A stretch of DNA of 64,000 bases. Origin: Kistimonas sp964291505 (GTDB taxonomy: Bacteria > Pseudomonadota > Gammaproteobacteria > Pseudomonadales > Endozoicomonadaceae). Numbering within the stretch: the first letter of the stretch is position 1; the number at the start of each line of letters is the position of its first letter. Positions 25,260 to 34,230 of this stretch are shown piece after piece. The stretch covers positions 558,001-622,000 of the forward strand of contig OZ220216.1 of the NCBI GenBank assembly GCA_964291505.2, written 5' to 3'. A program made the position numbers and the translations under genes. A model generated the notes under the pieces. It worked only from the letters and a program-made list of their open reading frames with translations, did not search any database and was not told the origin of the DNA.

Positions 25260-26487
25260 AGGCCGGCGTTTTAGATTTAACCTGGGGTATTTCCACTGAA
25301 AGTGTGGAGACCTGTATGCGAGACTTGCGGTTTTTGATAGCGATACGTATCAATGCAATAAAGACTGACAACATTCCGCCCAGCATTAGACCCACCGCAA
25401 TTATCATCTTTTTGTTGGGTTTTTCAGGTGTGAAAGGAACACTGGCACGTTGCTCAATTCGAACGGGTGATGAATTGGAGAAATCCGGTTTGATACTGTT
25501 GAGTTGTTGAAAACGATAGAACTTTTCAGCCACGCCGGGAATCAAAGGTGCATTACTGTTGGATTCCTCTGTGCGAGTAATACCGCGGTACTGATTGAGT
25601 GTGGCTTGAGTCTGCGCCAGTTCTGCACGGAGAGTATCCGTACCAAGCAGGAAGAGGTACTGAGGGCTGTCACTGCCTGAAATATTGTTTAGTTGCGGCT
25701 TGGTGATACTACCCGCTTCCGCCATGGCGATTGCTTGCTTCAGCTGATTCTGTCGGTTCAGGTTGGCGTTGATATAGCGTTGCTCAATCACCTGAATCTC
25801 ATTCATCAATGTGATTTTCTCGCGGTTCAGCTCTGCAGTGATGGCCTGCTCCTCATCCTCAATGACCATATTCATAGCGATTGGAATCAGATAGTCATTG
25901 ATAATGGTGGCAGCCAGCGCAGGGTCATGGCTTGTCAGGGTGATACTGATACGAGGGACGTCAGATTTTATCAGTTTAATTTTGGTGTTATTCCGCAATT
26001 CTTCGTAAAGAGCGGCAGTGTTTTGCTCGTTCAGAGTATCAACGCCGGAACGCCTTTGGGCATAGTTGCTATCTCTGAAAACGGCGTCGAGTGTGTCAGC
26101 GGAAGTCAGTGCTTTGTAAAATAGCTTAAAACTTTTTTCTGGTGTCAGGCTGTCGTCTGCCAGATAAACCGCGTAGATATTGTGGGTAGGTTGTACTTGC
26201 TGGCTCGAGCTATTTTGATCGGATTGCTCTAGTTGAGTTCCGGAAATAGTGTAAGAAGGGGCTTGAGAGGCACTGAATCGGTTAATGGGGGCTAATGCCG
26301 CAGCACTGGTTTCTGAGATGATTGCTTCGCTTTTATAGGTGGGAGGAATCATGAAGGCTGCAGCCGTGGCTATGAGTGTGACTACCGCAGTAATACTGAT
26401 AATCATCCATTTTTGCTGCCACAGGTTCTCTGCCAATTCAAAGAGATCAATTTCATCGTCGTGAACAGGGTATGGGGGATGCGACAT
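25258..26487 (-). CDS. Wzz/GNT-family polysaccharide chain-length determinant
   Basis: 409 residues from ATG 26487 (MSHPPYPVHDDEIDLFELAENLW). Two membrane helices bracket a large periplasmic part: about 28-46 (WMIISITAVVTLIATAAAF) and about 360-382. The first is followed by the Wzz-type strand PPTYKSEAIIS. Before the second comes the proline-rich RASVPFTPEKPNKKMII motif of this family. Coiled-coil helices fill the middle. Wzz proteins set the length of O-antigen or capsule polymers. There is no C-terminal tyrosine kinase domain. It sits alone between hslU and the ubi cluster, with no wzx/wzy or glycosyltransferases nearby. Confidence 0.85.
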   Translation of the reverse strand: MSHPPYPVHDDEIDLFELAENLWQQKWMIISITAVVTLIATAAAFMIPPTYKSEAIISETSAAALAPINRFSASQAPSYTISGTQLEQSDQNSSSQQVQPTHNIYAVYLADDSLTPEKSFKLFYKALTSADTLDAVFRDSNYAQRRSGVDTLNEQNTAALYEELRNNTKIKLIKSDVPRISITLTSHDPALAATIINDYLIPIAMNMVIEDEEQAITAELNREKITLMNEIQVIEQRYINANLNRQNQLKQAIAMAEAGSITKPQLNNISGSDSPQYLFLLGTDTLRAELAQTQATLNQYRGITRTEESNSNAPLIPGVAEKFYRFQQLNSIKPDFSNSSPVRIEQRASVPFTPEKPNKKMIIAVGLMLGGMLSVFIALIRIAIKNRKSRIQVSTLSVEIPQVKSKTPA

Positions 26488-26621
26488 CGCTACTTCCACG
26501 ATTGTAGTTAGTGTATAAGGGCGTGTTTGATGGTGATTAGTATGTCATAGCCTGCTAAAGATGATACAGGGCTATGGTATTCATTTTGGTTGTTGGTTGA
26601 TTTTATCAAGGTCGTTGTTAT

Positions 26622-27014
26622 ATGGCAGAAATGCATCGTGTTCCGTCTGATATCCGGCTACGTCGCAAGAGCGGTATTCTTGAATTAGTTTACGACAGCG
26701 GCATGAAGTATGAGCTGGCCGCAGAGTTTCTCAGGGTTTACAGCCCGTCGGCAGAAGTGCGCGGGCATGGCTCCGGTCAGGAAGTGCTCCAAACGGGCAA
26801 AAAGCATGTGCAGCTCACCGGTGTTGAGGCCATTGGCAATTATGCGATTAAGCTGATATTCAACGATGGCCATGACTCAGGTATCTATACCTGGGAATAC
26901 CTCTACGATCTGGGCGCTCATTATGAGACTTACTGGCAGGATTATCTTGAACGGTTGAACCAGGCTGGCGATTCGCGGGACCCGGATGTCAGTGCAGTGA
27001 AATTTATGGGATGA
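26622..27014 (+). CDS. DUF971 (gamma-butyrobetaine-hydroxylase N-terminal-like) protein
   Basis: 130 residues, the usual size. It reads PSDIRLRRKSGILELVYDSG near the start and GNYAIKLIFNDGHDSGIYTW, YLYDLG in the middle, the signature of the DUF971 family (the N-terminal domain of gamma-butyrobetaine dioxygenase, present here alone). Its biochemical role is uncertain; proposals include a link to Fe-S metabolism. It keeps its usual place between hslU and ubiE as in Pseudomonas, apart from the inserted wzz-like gene. Confidence 0.85.
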   Translation: MAEMHRVPSDIRLRRKSGILELVYDSGMKYELAAEFLRVYSPSAEVRGHGSGQEVLQTGKKHVQLTGVEAIGNYAIKLIFNDGHDSGIYTWEYLYDLGAHYETYWQDYLERLNQAGDSRDPDVSAVKFMG

Positions 27015-27113
27015 AATGAGTCGCTAGGTGGTGGTACGTATGTCAAGACATTGCCCGGCGGTAACGCTAGAATAAGTCGCCCGATATCCGCACAGTAGTT
27101 TTCTGGATGAATC

Positions 27114-27872
27114 ATGACTGACAAACACTCAAAAGAGAACACCCATTTCGGCTATAAAACCGTTGACAGGGATGACAAGCAAAAGCTGGTGGCTGAGGTG
27201 TTTCAGTCGGTGGCCGGCAAGTACGATCTGATGAATGACCTGATGTCCATGGGGGTTCATCGGTTGTGGAAGCGCTTTACCATCGAAATGAGTGCGGCTC
27301 GTCCCGGTCAGAAGATCCTCGATATTGCCGGCGGTACTGGCGACCTTACCGCCAAGTTCTCCAAAATCGTGGGGGAGCAGGGGCTGGTGGTGCTGGCGGA
27401 TATTAACGATGCCATGCTTGAGGTGGGCCGTGACAAGCTGACGGATGCCGGTGTCTGTGGCAATGTCGATTATGTTCAGGCCAACGCGGAAGACCTGCCG
27501 TTTGCGGATAATACATTTGACTGCATTACTATCGCCTTTGGTCTGCGCAATGTCACAGACAAAGATAAAGCGCTGCGCTCTATGAATCGGGTACTGAAAC
27601 CCGGTGGTCGTCTGTTGGTTCTGGAGTTCTCTAAAACCGACAACCCACTTCTAAGCAAACTGTACGATGCTTATTCCTTTACTGCGTTGCCGGTAATGGG
27701 CAAATTGATTGCTGATGATGCTGAGAGCTATCGTTACCTGGCTGAATCCATCCGTATGCATCCCGATCAGGATACCCTGGAGCAGATGATGAAATCCGCC
27801 GGATTCGTCCAGACCGGTTACCACAATATGACCGGTGGCATTGTGGCGCTGCACAAAGGAATCAAGCCATGA
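27114..27872 (+). CDS. ubiE: ubiquinone/menaquinone C-methyltransferase UbiE
   Basis: 252 residues, SAM-dependent methyltransferase acting on the benzoquinol ring of ubiquinone and on demethylmenaquinol. Family motifs are FQSVAGKYDLMNDLMSMGVH near residue 36 and the SAM loop ILDIAGGTGDLTAKF (about 68-82). CITIAFGLRNVTDKDKALR and RPGG-type VLKPGGRLLVLEFSK follow. It is the first gene of the ubiE-ubiJ-ubiB-hisI-hisE run; its end overlaps ubiJ by 4 bases. Confidence 0.97.
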   Translation: MTDKHSKENTHFGYKTVDRDDKQKLVAEVFQSVAGKYDLMNDLMSMGVHRLWKRFTIEMSAARPGQKILDIAGGTGDLTAKFSKIVGEQGLVVLADINDAMLEVGRDKLTDAGVCGNVDYVQANAEDLPFADNTFDCITIAFGLRNVTDKDKALRSMNRVLKPGGRLLVLEFSKTDNPLLSKLYDAYSFTALPVMGKLIADDAESYRYLAESIRMHPDQDTLEQMMKSAGFVQTGYHNMTGGIVALHKGIKP

Positions 27873-28516
27873 CCTCGCTGCTGGAAACCATGCCCGGCAC
27901 CGCTGCACGCATGGCACTGGAGCAGGGCCTGAAACAGGTCTTGAAGCTGGATCCGGTCACCGCGAGACGTTTTGCCGAACTGAAGGGGCAAGTCTTACAG
28001 GTGGCTTCTACGTCACCGGCTGTGGATATCTGGCTGGTGTTTACCGAAGAGGGGATAGAGCTCCGTGCCTGTCATGAATCTGAGGCCGATTGTGTGATTC
28101 GTGGAACCGCACCGGCTTTGGCGCGATTGGCAGTCAGTGACGAGCCTATGGCGACCCTGTTTAACGAGGGCATTACCCTGACTGGTAATTCGGATCTGCT
28201 GTTAACGGTTTCAACCATCGTCAAGCACAGTGAGTTTGACTGGGAAGCGTTACTGGCGCGTTACAGCGGGGGTATTGCCGCTCACGCTGTGGGGCAGGTC
28301 AGCCGTGTAAGCGCCGCCCTGTTTGGTGACGTGGCGACCACCGCACGTCTGAACTTGTCAGAATATCTGCAGGAAGAGCTTCGGGTGTTGCCGCCCAAGA
28401 ATGAGGTCAGTGCGTTCCGGGATGATCTGGATACGTTGCGACTGGCTGCCGACCGATTGCAGGCAAGAGTGGATCGTCTGACGGCAAAGACCCAACAGCA
28501 GACACAGGATGCCTGA
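27869..28516 (+). CDS. ubiJ: ubiquinone biosynthesis accessory factor UbiJ (SCP2 domain)
   Basis: 215 residues. The N-terminal SCP2-like lipid-binding domain (about 10-115) is followed by a helical C-terminus with a coiled-coil heptad (LDTLRLAADRLQARVDRL). UbiJ scaffolds the soluble Ubi complex and holds hydrophobic ubiquinone precursors. The identification rests on the domain plan and the conserved ubiE-ubiJ-ubiB order, with 4-base overlap upstream and 3-base gap downstream. Confidence 0.88.
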   Translation: MTSLLETMPGTAARMALEQGLKQVLKLDPVTARRFAELKGQVLQVASTSPAVDIWLVFTEEGIELRACHESEADCVIRGTAPALARLAVSDEPMATLFNEGITLTGNSDLLLTVSTIVKHSEFDWEALLARYSGGIAAHAVGQVSRVSAALFGDVATTARLNLSEYLQEELRVLPPKNEVSAFRDDLDTLRLAADRLQARVDRLTAKTQQQTQDA

Positions 28517-28519
28517 TCG

Positions 28520-30133
28520 GTGCAGCAGGTTTTTCGATTTATCAAGATAGTTTCCGTGGTGGCCCGTTATCGTCTGGATAACCTGGTTGATAGCGAGCCC
28601 TTACCCTTTTATATCCGCTGGTTTCTCAAGCTACTTCCTTGGCGCTTTATTCCCAGTCGGCTCTCCCGTGGTGAGCGGCTGCGGCTGGCATTGATTGAGC
28701 TGGGACCTATATTCGTCAAGTTTGGTCAGATTCTATCCACACGACGCGACCTGTTGCCAAATGATATTGGTGATGAGTTGGCGAAACTACAGGATCGTGT
28801 GCCGCCTTTCTCCGGAGAAGTCGCGGAAGCGATTATCCAGAAAAGTCTTGGACGACCGCCCACCGAATTATTTGCCACCTTCAATCGTGAACCGATGGCG
28901 TCAGCGTCGGTTGCACAGGTGCACGAAGCGACACTGCACAGCGGTGATTCGGTAGTCGTCAAAGTCATTCGCCCGGGAATTGAGAAAACCATCCGTCAGG
29001 ATATGTCGCTGCTATTCCTACTGGCGCATATTCTGGTGAGAATATCCAGTGATGGGCGACGTCTTCGTCCGGTGGAGGTTGTCGCAGATTATGAAAAAAC
29101 CATTTTCGATGAGCTGAACCTTCAGCGTGAGGCAGCTAATGCTTCACAGTTACGTCGCAATTTTCTGGGTTCGCCTTCGCTGTATATTCCCCGGGTGTAT
29201 TGGGATTACTGCAGCCAGAAAGTGATGGTGATGGAACGTATTTACGGCGTTCCTGTTACTGATCTGGCGGCGCTGCAAGCGCAGGGTACCAATATGAAGA
29301 AACTTGCGGAGCGGGGAGTGGAAGTCTTCTTCACCCAGGTGTTCCGTGACAGTTTCTTTCATGCCGATATGCATCCCGGGAATATCTTTGTCTCCTATGA
29401 GCACCCGGAAGATCCACAGTATATCGGTGTGGATTGCGGCATTGTCGGTTCGCTTACCCCCGAAGATTTGAGCTACCTTGCCCGTAACCTGCTGGCGTTT
29501 TTTCACCGGGATTACCGGATGGTTGCACAGCTGCATATTGATTCCGGCTGGGTGCCTCGCGAAACCGTGGTTAACGAGCTGGAAGCAGCCATCCGTACGG
29601 TCTGTGAGCCAATCTTTGAAAAACCGCTGGCGGAAATCTCCTTTGGCCAGGTGCTGATGAATCTGTTTTCCACTGCGCGTCGCTTCAATATGGAAGTGCA
29701 GCCGCAATTGGTGTTATTGCAGAAAACGCTCCTGAATATCGAAGGACTGGGCCGACAGCTTTATCCCCAGCTGGATCTGTGGGCTACGGCACAACCTTTC
29801 CTTGAGCAGTGGATGAAAGATCGGGTCGCGCCTCGAGGTGTGTTGCGCCGCCTGAATGAACAGATGCCGCAGCTGATCGAGCAGGCGCCCATGGTGGCCC
29901 ATCAAATGGTTCGTGACCTGCATGAATTGCGGGATCAGCAGGAACGCATGCTGAGTCAGCGGCCGTCGCCTCTGCATGATGGCTGGTCGCGGGCTTTGGG
30001 GGCAGGACTGGTGGTGCTGGCCATAACGGCCTGGATCCAGCCGGGCTGGCTCACTGCCATTCGCTGGGAACCGTTGCTGCTGGGTGTCGCTGGCATCTAT
30101 TTGTTAAAACCGGGAAGCAGAAGAGAACGATAA
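28520..30133 (+). CDS. ubiB: ubiquinone biosynthesis ABC1/ADCK-type kinase-like protein UbiB
   Basis: 537 residues from GTG 28520. An atypical kinase fold: the KxGQ motif in PIFVKFGQILSTRRDLLP, the Ala-rich loop PMASASVAQVHEA, the catalytic-loop DMHPGNIFV and the metal-binding GVDCGIVG. Two C-terminal membrane helices (about 494-533) anchor it in the inner membrane. It is an ATPase needed for ubiquinone synthesis, thought to help lipid precursors leave the membrane. Its stop overlaps the hisI start by one base. Confidence 0.96.
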   Translation: MQQVFRFIKIVSVVARYRLDNLVDSEPLPFYIRWFLKLLPWRFIPSRLSRGERLRLALIELGPIFVKFGQILSTRRDLLPNDIGDELAKLQDRVPPFSGEVAEAIIQKSLGRPPTELFATFNREPMASASVAQVHEATLHSGDSVVVKVIRPGIEKTIRQDMSLLFLLAHILVRISSDGRRLRPVEVVADYEKTIFDELNLQREAANASQLRRNFLGSPSLYIPRVYWDYCSQKVMVMERIYGVPVTDLAALQAQGTNMKKLAERGVEVFFTQVFRDSFFHADMHPGNIFVSYEHPEDPQYIGVDCGIVGSLTPEDLSYLARNLLAFFHRDYRMVAQLHIDSGWVPRETVVNELEAAIRTVCEPIFEKPLAEISFGQVLMNLFSTARRFNMEVQPQLVLLQKTLLNIEGLGRQLYPQLDLWATAQPFLEQWMKDRVAPRGVLRRLNEQMPQLIEQAPMVAHQMVRDLHELRDQQERMLSQRPSPLHDGWSRALGAGLVVLAITAWIQPGWLTAIRWEPLLLGVAGIYLLKPGSRRER

Positions 30134-30534
30134 TGACAAATCCTGCATGGTTGGACGAAGTTTGCTGGAATGAGGATGGGCTGGTGCCGGCCATTGCTCA
30201 GGATGCGGCAACCGGTCGTGTCTTGATGATGGCGTGGATGAACCCGGAATCACTGGCGTTGAGCGTACAGGAGAAGCGGGCGGTGTATTGGTCCCGGTCG
30301 CGCCAGTCCCTGTGGCGAAAAGGCGAATCGTCCGGCCATGTCCAGCAGCTTGAAGATATTCAGCTGGACTGTGATGGCGACACGGTGCTGCTGAAAGTGA
30401 TCCAGCGTGGCGGCATTGCCTGCCATACAGGGCGTGAATCCTGTTTCTACCGGTCACTATCTGAAGGCAGCTGGCAGGTGAAAGAAGCGGTTCTGCAGTC
30501 GCCGGAGCAGATTTACGGCAAACCGTCACAGTAA
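30133..30534 (+). CDS. hisI: phosphoribosyl-AMP cyclohydrolase
   Basis: 133 residues, histidine synthesis step 3. Family motifs: VLMMAWMNPESLALSVQEKR, YWSRSRQSLWRKGESSGH, the metal-binding QLDCDGDTVLLKV and the Cys of GIACHTGRESCFYRS. It stands as a separate gene followed by hisE, unlike the fused HisIE of enterobacteria. This separation matches Pseudomonas. Confidence 0.97.
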   Translation: MTNPAWLDEVCWNEDGLVPAIAQDAATGRVLMMAWMNPESLALSVQEKRAVYWSRSRQSLWRKGESSGHVQQLEDIQLDCDGDTVLLKVIQRGGIACHTGRESCFYRSLSEGSWQVKEAVLQSPEQIYGKPSQ

Positions 30535-30547
30535 GGAGTGGGTGGGG

Positions 30548-30877
30548 ATGAGTGATATTCTGGATCAGTTGGCCGAGGTGTTGGCACAACGCCGGCAGGC
30601 GTCACCGGACAGCTCCTATGTGGCAAGCCTGCATGACAAGGGCTTGAACAAAATCCTGGAAAAGGTGGGTGAAGAGGCGACGGAAACCCTCCTGGCCGCC
30701 AAGGATGTTACGGATGCTGAATCCGCAAAATCGCTGATTGCAGAGACCGCAGACCTCTGGTTTCATTGCATGGTAATGCTCTCCCATCTGGAACTCAGTC
30801 ACGAGGATGTACTGGCTGAGCTGGAGCGGCGCTTCGGTTTGTCTGGCCTGGAAGAGAAAGCCGCCAGAACCCGGTAG
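30548..30877 (+). CDS. hisE: phosphoribosyl-ATP pyrophosphatase
   Basis: 109 residues from ATG 30548 (MSDILDQLAEVLAQRR), preferred over a GTG six bases earlier. It removes pyrophosphate from phosphoribosyl-ATP, the second step of histidine synthesis. The all-alpha NTP-pyrophosphohydrolase motif KVGEEATETLLAAKD and ETADLWFHCMVML are present. It follows hisI by 13 bases and precedes the HIT gene. Confidence 0.95.
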   Translation: MSDILDQLAEVLAQRRQASPDSSYVASLHDKGLNKILEKVGEEATETLLAAKDVTDAESAKSLIAETADLWFHCMVMLSHLELSHEDVLAELERRFGLSGLEEKAARTR

Positions 30878-30924
30878 TGGGCAGACTGTCTGACTTGTCT
30901 GACGTAAAACAGGAAGTGTGTGCT

Positions 30925-31260
30925 ATGAGTGACTGTATCTTTTGCAAAATCTGCGATGGCGCCATTCCGGCGGATGTGGTTTATGAGGACGATCACTGCC
31001 TGGCATTCCGGGATATTCAGCCAAAAGCACCGGTGCATCTGCTGGTAATTCCCCGCAAGCATGTGGAGAGTCTGGATGATCTGAGTGACGATGACCGCGA
31101 CCTGGCCAGCCATATGTTGCTGACTATTCCCCGGATTGCTAAACAGCAGGGGCTGGATGGCGGCTATCGCACGGTGGCCAATACCGGTAAAGGCGGTGGC
31201 CAGGAAGTTTTCCATCTCCACTTTCATATACTGGGTGGTGGTACGCCGAAGCCGCTCTGA
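30925..31260 (+). CDS. HIT-family purine nucleoside phosphoramidase (HinT-like)
   Basis: 111 residues from ATG 30925 (MSDCIFCKICDGAIPADVVY), with AGGAAG upstream. An in-frame GTG/other start further up would overlap hisE and is less likely. The catalytic histidine triad is in EVFHLHFHILGG near the C-terminus, and the metal-site Cys pair CIFCKI is at the N-terminus. HinT enzymes hydrolyse aminoacyl-AMP and AMP-lysine adducts. It has its conserved place between hisE and tatA. Confidence 0.93.
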   Translation: MSDCIFCKICDGAIPADVVYEDDHCLAFRDIQPKAPVHLLVIPRKHVESLDDLSDDDRDLASHMLLTIPRIAKQQGLDGGYRTVANTGKGGGQEVFHLHFHILGGGTPKPL

Positions 31261-31280
31261 TGGAGCCGGCTTCGCTGTTT
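31248..31280 (+). terminator. hairpin between the HIT gene and tatA
   Basis: GAAGCCG and CGGCTTC with inner CTC/GAG pairing, overlapping the HIT stop codon and followed by GCTGTTTTG. It is a moderate terminator that may separate the his/HIT transcript from tatABC. Confidence 0.45.
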
Positions 31281-31317
31281 TGAACAAATACCTGATGATC
31301 AGGTGAAAGGAACGATT

Positions 31318-31581
31318 ATGGGTTTGGGTGGAATCAGTATCTGGCAGTTGTTGATCATACTGCTGATTGTGGTGATGTTGTTCGGCACCAAGCGGCTGCG
31401 CAATATCGGTGGTGACCTGGGCAGTGCGGTAAAAGGCTTCAAAAAAGCCCTGAACAGCGATGAAGCTGATGCCAAGACTGAGAAGTCAGCCGATGAGAAG
31501 CGTCAGCTGGAACAGGATGCGACCTTTACGGCGCAGGATGACAAGTCCGGAGAGAAATCATCCCGGGAAAAGCACTCGTAA
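31318..31581 (+). CDS. tatA: twin-arginine translocase subunit TatA
   Basis: 87 residues from ATG 31318 (MGLGGISIWQLLIILLIVVM), with AAAGGA before it. One N-terminal membrane helix, then the conserved FGTKRLRNIGGDLGSAVKGFKKAL amphipathic helix (here beginning FGTKRL) and a charged tail. TatA oligomers form the passage for folded proteins. First of tatABC. Confidence 0.96.
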   Translation: MGLGGISIWQLLIILLIVVMLFGTKRLRNIGGDLGSAVKGFKKALNSDEADAKTEKSADEKRQLEQDATFTAQDDKSGEKSSREKHS

Positions 31582-31595
31582 CCAGGTAGCTGATT

Positions 31596-31970
31596 GTGTT
31601 CGATATTGGCTTTCTTGAGTTGTTGGTCATCGCCGTGATTGCCCTGATCGTACTGGGGCCGGAACGGTTGCCGGTGGCCATCAAGGTAGTCGCTGTCTGG
31701 ATCGGCCGGTTGCGTCGCAGTTTTCAGTCGATTCGTCAGGAGATTGAGAAAGAGATCAATGCTGACGAGATCCGGCGTGAAATCCACAATGAATCCGTGA
31801 TGGCTGAATTGAAAAAGACCCGGGACAGTCTGCAGAAAGAGGTGGACGGCCTGAATCAGCAGATTGATGCTGTAGCGGAATCTTCCCCGCCATCTGAGCA
31901 CCGGCAGACGGCGTCTAACAATACGCCGGGGCAGGCGAGCAGCGTTAGCAGTAGTAAGACAGATCCATGA
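31596..31970 (+). CDS. tatB: twin-arginine translocase subunit TatB
   Basis: 124 residues from GTG 31596. It starts MFDIGFLELLVIAVIALIVL with the conserved Glu in the helix, followed by GPERLPVAIKVVAVWIGRLR. The long charged coiled-coil tail is longer than in TatA, ending in a Ser/Thr/Pro stretch. TatB and TatC bind twin-arginine signal peptides. Its end overlaps tatC by 4 bases. Confidence 0.96.
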   Translation: MFDIGFLELLVIAVIALIVLGPERLPVAIKVVAVWIGRLRRSFQSIRQEIEKEINADEIRREIHNESVMAELKKTRDSLQKEVDGLNQQIDAVAESSPPSEHRQTASNNTPGQASSVSSSKTDP

Positions 31971-32728
31971 CCAAATCTTCCTCAACGGACAAGGAACAGC
32001 CGCTGGTTCAGCACCTGCTGGAGTTGCGCACCTGCCTATTAAAAGGCTTTGGCGTCATCCTGGTGATTTTCCTTGGCCTGTTTTATTTCGCTAACGACAT
32101 CTATGTCTTTGTCTCTGAACCGCTGAGAGTGTATTTGCCGGAAGGCGCGAGCATGATCGCGACGGATGTCGCATCACCTTTTCTGACACCCTTCAAACTG
32201 ACGTTGGTGGTAGCGGTATTCCTGTCTATACCCTTTTTGTTGCATCAGGCGTGGGCGTTTATTTCACCGGGGTTGTACCGACATGAAAAGCGCATAGCGA
32301 TTCCGCTGTTATGTGCCAGTGTCCTGTTGTTTTATGCGGGCGTGGCATTCGCGTACTTTGTGGTTTTTCCATTGGTGTTTGGTTTCTTCACCAGTGTCGG
32401 GCCCGAAGGTGTCGCGATCATGACCGATATCAACCGGTACCTCGACTTTGTCCTGAAGATGTTTTTTGCCTTCGGACTGGCGTTTGAGATTCCTATTGCC
32501 ACGGTGTTGCTGGTCTGGTCCGGCGTGGCGGATGTGCAGTCACTCAAAGCAAAACGTCCTTATGTTGTCGTGATCTGCTTTGTGCTGGGCATGTTGCTGA
32601 CACCGCCGGATGTTATTTCCCAGTCACTGCTGGCTATCCCAATGTGGATGTTGTTTGAGGTGGGAATATTCTTTTCCGGCTTTGTACAAAAGCGCGATAA
32701 CAACCACGATGAACAGCCTCAGGATTGA
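31967..32728 (+). CDS. tatC: twin-arginine translocase subunit TatC
   Basis: 253 residues with six membrane helices. Conserved parts are LVQHLLELRTCLLKGFG near the N-terminus, the periplasmic loop QAWAFISPGLYRHEKR and the F-x-L-GMLLTPPDVISQ segment late in the protein. It is the receptor for twin-arginine signal peptides. The last codons lie inside a hairpin with a T-rich tail. Confidence 0.97.
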   Translation: MTKSSSTDKEQPLVQHLLELRTCLLKGFGVILVIFLGLFYFANDIYVFVSEPLRVYLPEGASMIATDVASPFLTPFKLTLVVAVFLSIPFLLHQAWAFISPGLYRHEKRIAIPLLCASVLLFYAGVAFAYFVVFPLVFGFFTSVGPEGVAIMTDINRYLDFVLKMFFAFGLAFEIPIATVLLVWSGVADVQSLKAKRPYVVVICFVLGMLLTPPDVISQSLLAIPMWMLFEVGIFFSGFVQKRDNNHDEQPQD

Positions 32729-32745
32729 GGCTGTTTTCCTTTTCC
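32712..32745 (+). terminator. terminator overlapping the end of tatC
   Basis: AACAGCCTCA and TGAGGCTGTT (10-bp stem, loop GGAT) followed by TTCCTTTTCC. The tatC stop codon lies in the right arm. It separates tatABC from rsmE. Confidence 0.75.
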
Positions 32746-32763
32746 TGCCACATTCCAAAGACC

Positions 32764-33477
32764 ATGAATCTGTTATTACTGGAAGAGCGTGATTTTGTCT
32801 CGGACAATCGGGTTGTAATCAGCGGACGTCGTTTATCGCACGTCACGGATATTCACCAGGCCAGCATTGGCGACACCCTGCGGGTAGGGCGCGTCAATGG
32901 TTTGATGGGAACAGGCGTCATTCAGGCTCTGGATATTCAGCAGTTGGTGCTGGATGTCACGTTGACGGAAACCCCTCCGGCGCCTTTGCCGTTAACCGTT
33001 CTGCTGTCTCTTCCTCGCCCGAAAATGCTTAAGCGCAGCCTGCAGACTATGACGGCTATGGGCGTCAAGCGTATTGTTCTGATGAACAGTTACCGGGTGG
33101 AAAAAAGTTTCTGGCAATCGCCCTGGCTGGCGGAAGATAAATTACGGGAACAACTGGTGCTGGGACTGGAACAGGCACGGGATACCCAGCTACCTGAGGT
33201 TATCTTTGAAAAGCGGTTTAAACCGTTTGTGGAAGATCGCCTGCCTGCGATGCTGCAGGGTAAGCGGGGGCTGGTTGCGCATCCCGGTGACAGCGGTAGT
33301 TATTGCCCGCGACAGCTCACGGAAGATATTGTCCTCGCCATTGGGCCGGAAGGCGGTTTTATTCCCTACGAGGTGGAAAAACTGGAAGCGTGTGGCTTTG
33401 AACGTGTCCATCTGGGGCCACGTATTCTGCGAGTGGAAAATGCTATTCCAGTATTGATCAGCAAACTGTTTAATTGA
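32764..33477 (+). CDS. rsmE: 16S rRNA m3U1498 methyltransferase
   Basis: 237 residues from ATG 32764 (MNLLLLEERDF), rather than the longer frame that begins inside tatC. A PUA-like N-terminal domain (RRLSHVTDIHQASIGDTLRVG) is followed by a SPOUT methyltransferase domain with the trefoil-knot motifs AIGPEGGFIPYEVE and LGPRILRVENA. It methylates U1498 in the small-subunit rRNA. It follows tatC as in Pseudomonas. Confidence 0.94.
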   Translation: MNLLLLEERDFVSDNRVVISGRRLSHVTDIHQASIGDTLRVGRVNGLMGTGVIQALDIQQLVLDVTLTETPPAPLPLTVLLSLPRPKMLKRSLQTMTAMGVKRIVLMNSYRVEKSFWQSPWLAEDKLREQLVLGLEQARDTQLPEVIFEKRFKPFVEDRLPAMLQGKRGLVAHPGDSGSYCPRQLTEDIVLAIGPEGGFIPYEVEKLEACGFERVHLGPRILRVENAIPVLISKLFN

Positions 33478-33609
33478 GTGATTTTTTCATAATTAACCAT
33501 GGTGTGTGATTTTTTAGGTTGAGATAAGAACTTTAAATTGTGTGGATTCTTTTCCAGTCTGAATGTTCAGAGATATACCGGTCATCTAGGCAAGTGTCTT
33601 GCACGCAGT

Positions 33610-33711
33610 CTAACTTGTCAGGTGTTCCGTTAGGGAATCGTCCTGATAAAGCGCCAGGCTGGCGGCTTCAAGCTTGAACTCTGCTGGAAAGGAACGACGC
33701 TTTCTGGCCAT
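33610..33711 (-). pseudogene. IS3-family orfA relic
   Basis: A 33-codon minus-strand frame begins MARKRRSFPAEFKLEAASLA, the classic start of IS3/IS911 OrfA (helix-turn-helix protein), then ends early at LTEHLTS. GAGAGG precedes its ATG. The rest of orfA and all of orfB are absent, so this is the 5' end of a decayed element. Confidence 0.7.
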
Positions 33712-33905
33712 TGGATACCTCTCTTATGGTGGTGACTTTACCACCTAAATGATGATTCGGGATCATTAAACTCCTATATAGGGAGATGGCCATAGCGACT
33801 GCCTCAGAGCAATGTGCCCTCAATAACCAGACCTGAAAGTAATATCACACGATAAGGGCCCAAAAAAGCCTTAAAATGCAGGCAAATAATCCACTTGCAC
33901 AAAAG

Positions 33906-33936
33906 CTGACCTTAAAGCAGACTTTAAGGCCAGTAG
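33906..33936 (+). promoter_or_regulatory. MerR-type operator/promoter of the regulator gene
   Basis: Half-sites ACCTTAAAG and CTTTAAGGC are separated by CAGA (33909-33930). The dyad fills the gap between CTGACC (-35-like) and CAGTAG (weak -10-like), which is exactly 19 bases, the long spacer typical of MerR-family promoters. The same dyad stands before the linalool-dehydratase-like gene. Confidence 0.72.
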
Positions 33937-34230
33937 CGCGTTGGGGATGTATTATGAAAATAAAACAAGTGTCAGAAGCAACAGGCGTACCAGCGTCGGC
34001 TATTCGTTACTATGAATCGCAGGGATTATTGCCAGCGGCCAAGCGCACGGCTAGTGGTTACCGGCACTATTCTGAAGAAGACATTCTCAATATCCGGTTG
34101 ATTAAATTTAATCAAAGCATAGGCTTTCAGCTAAGCGAACTAAAAATCCTTGCTCAACCAAAAGAAAATATTGATCATTCTCAATTATTGGCGTCATTAA
34201 AAGCAAAGCAACAGGATGTCGACGCTGGAT

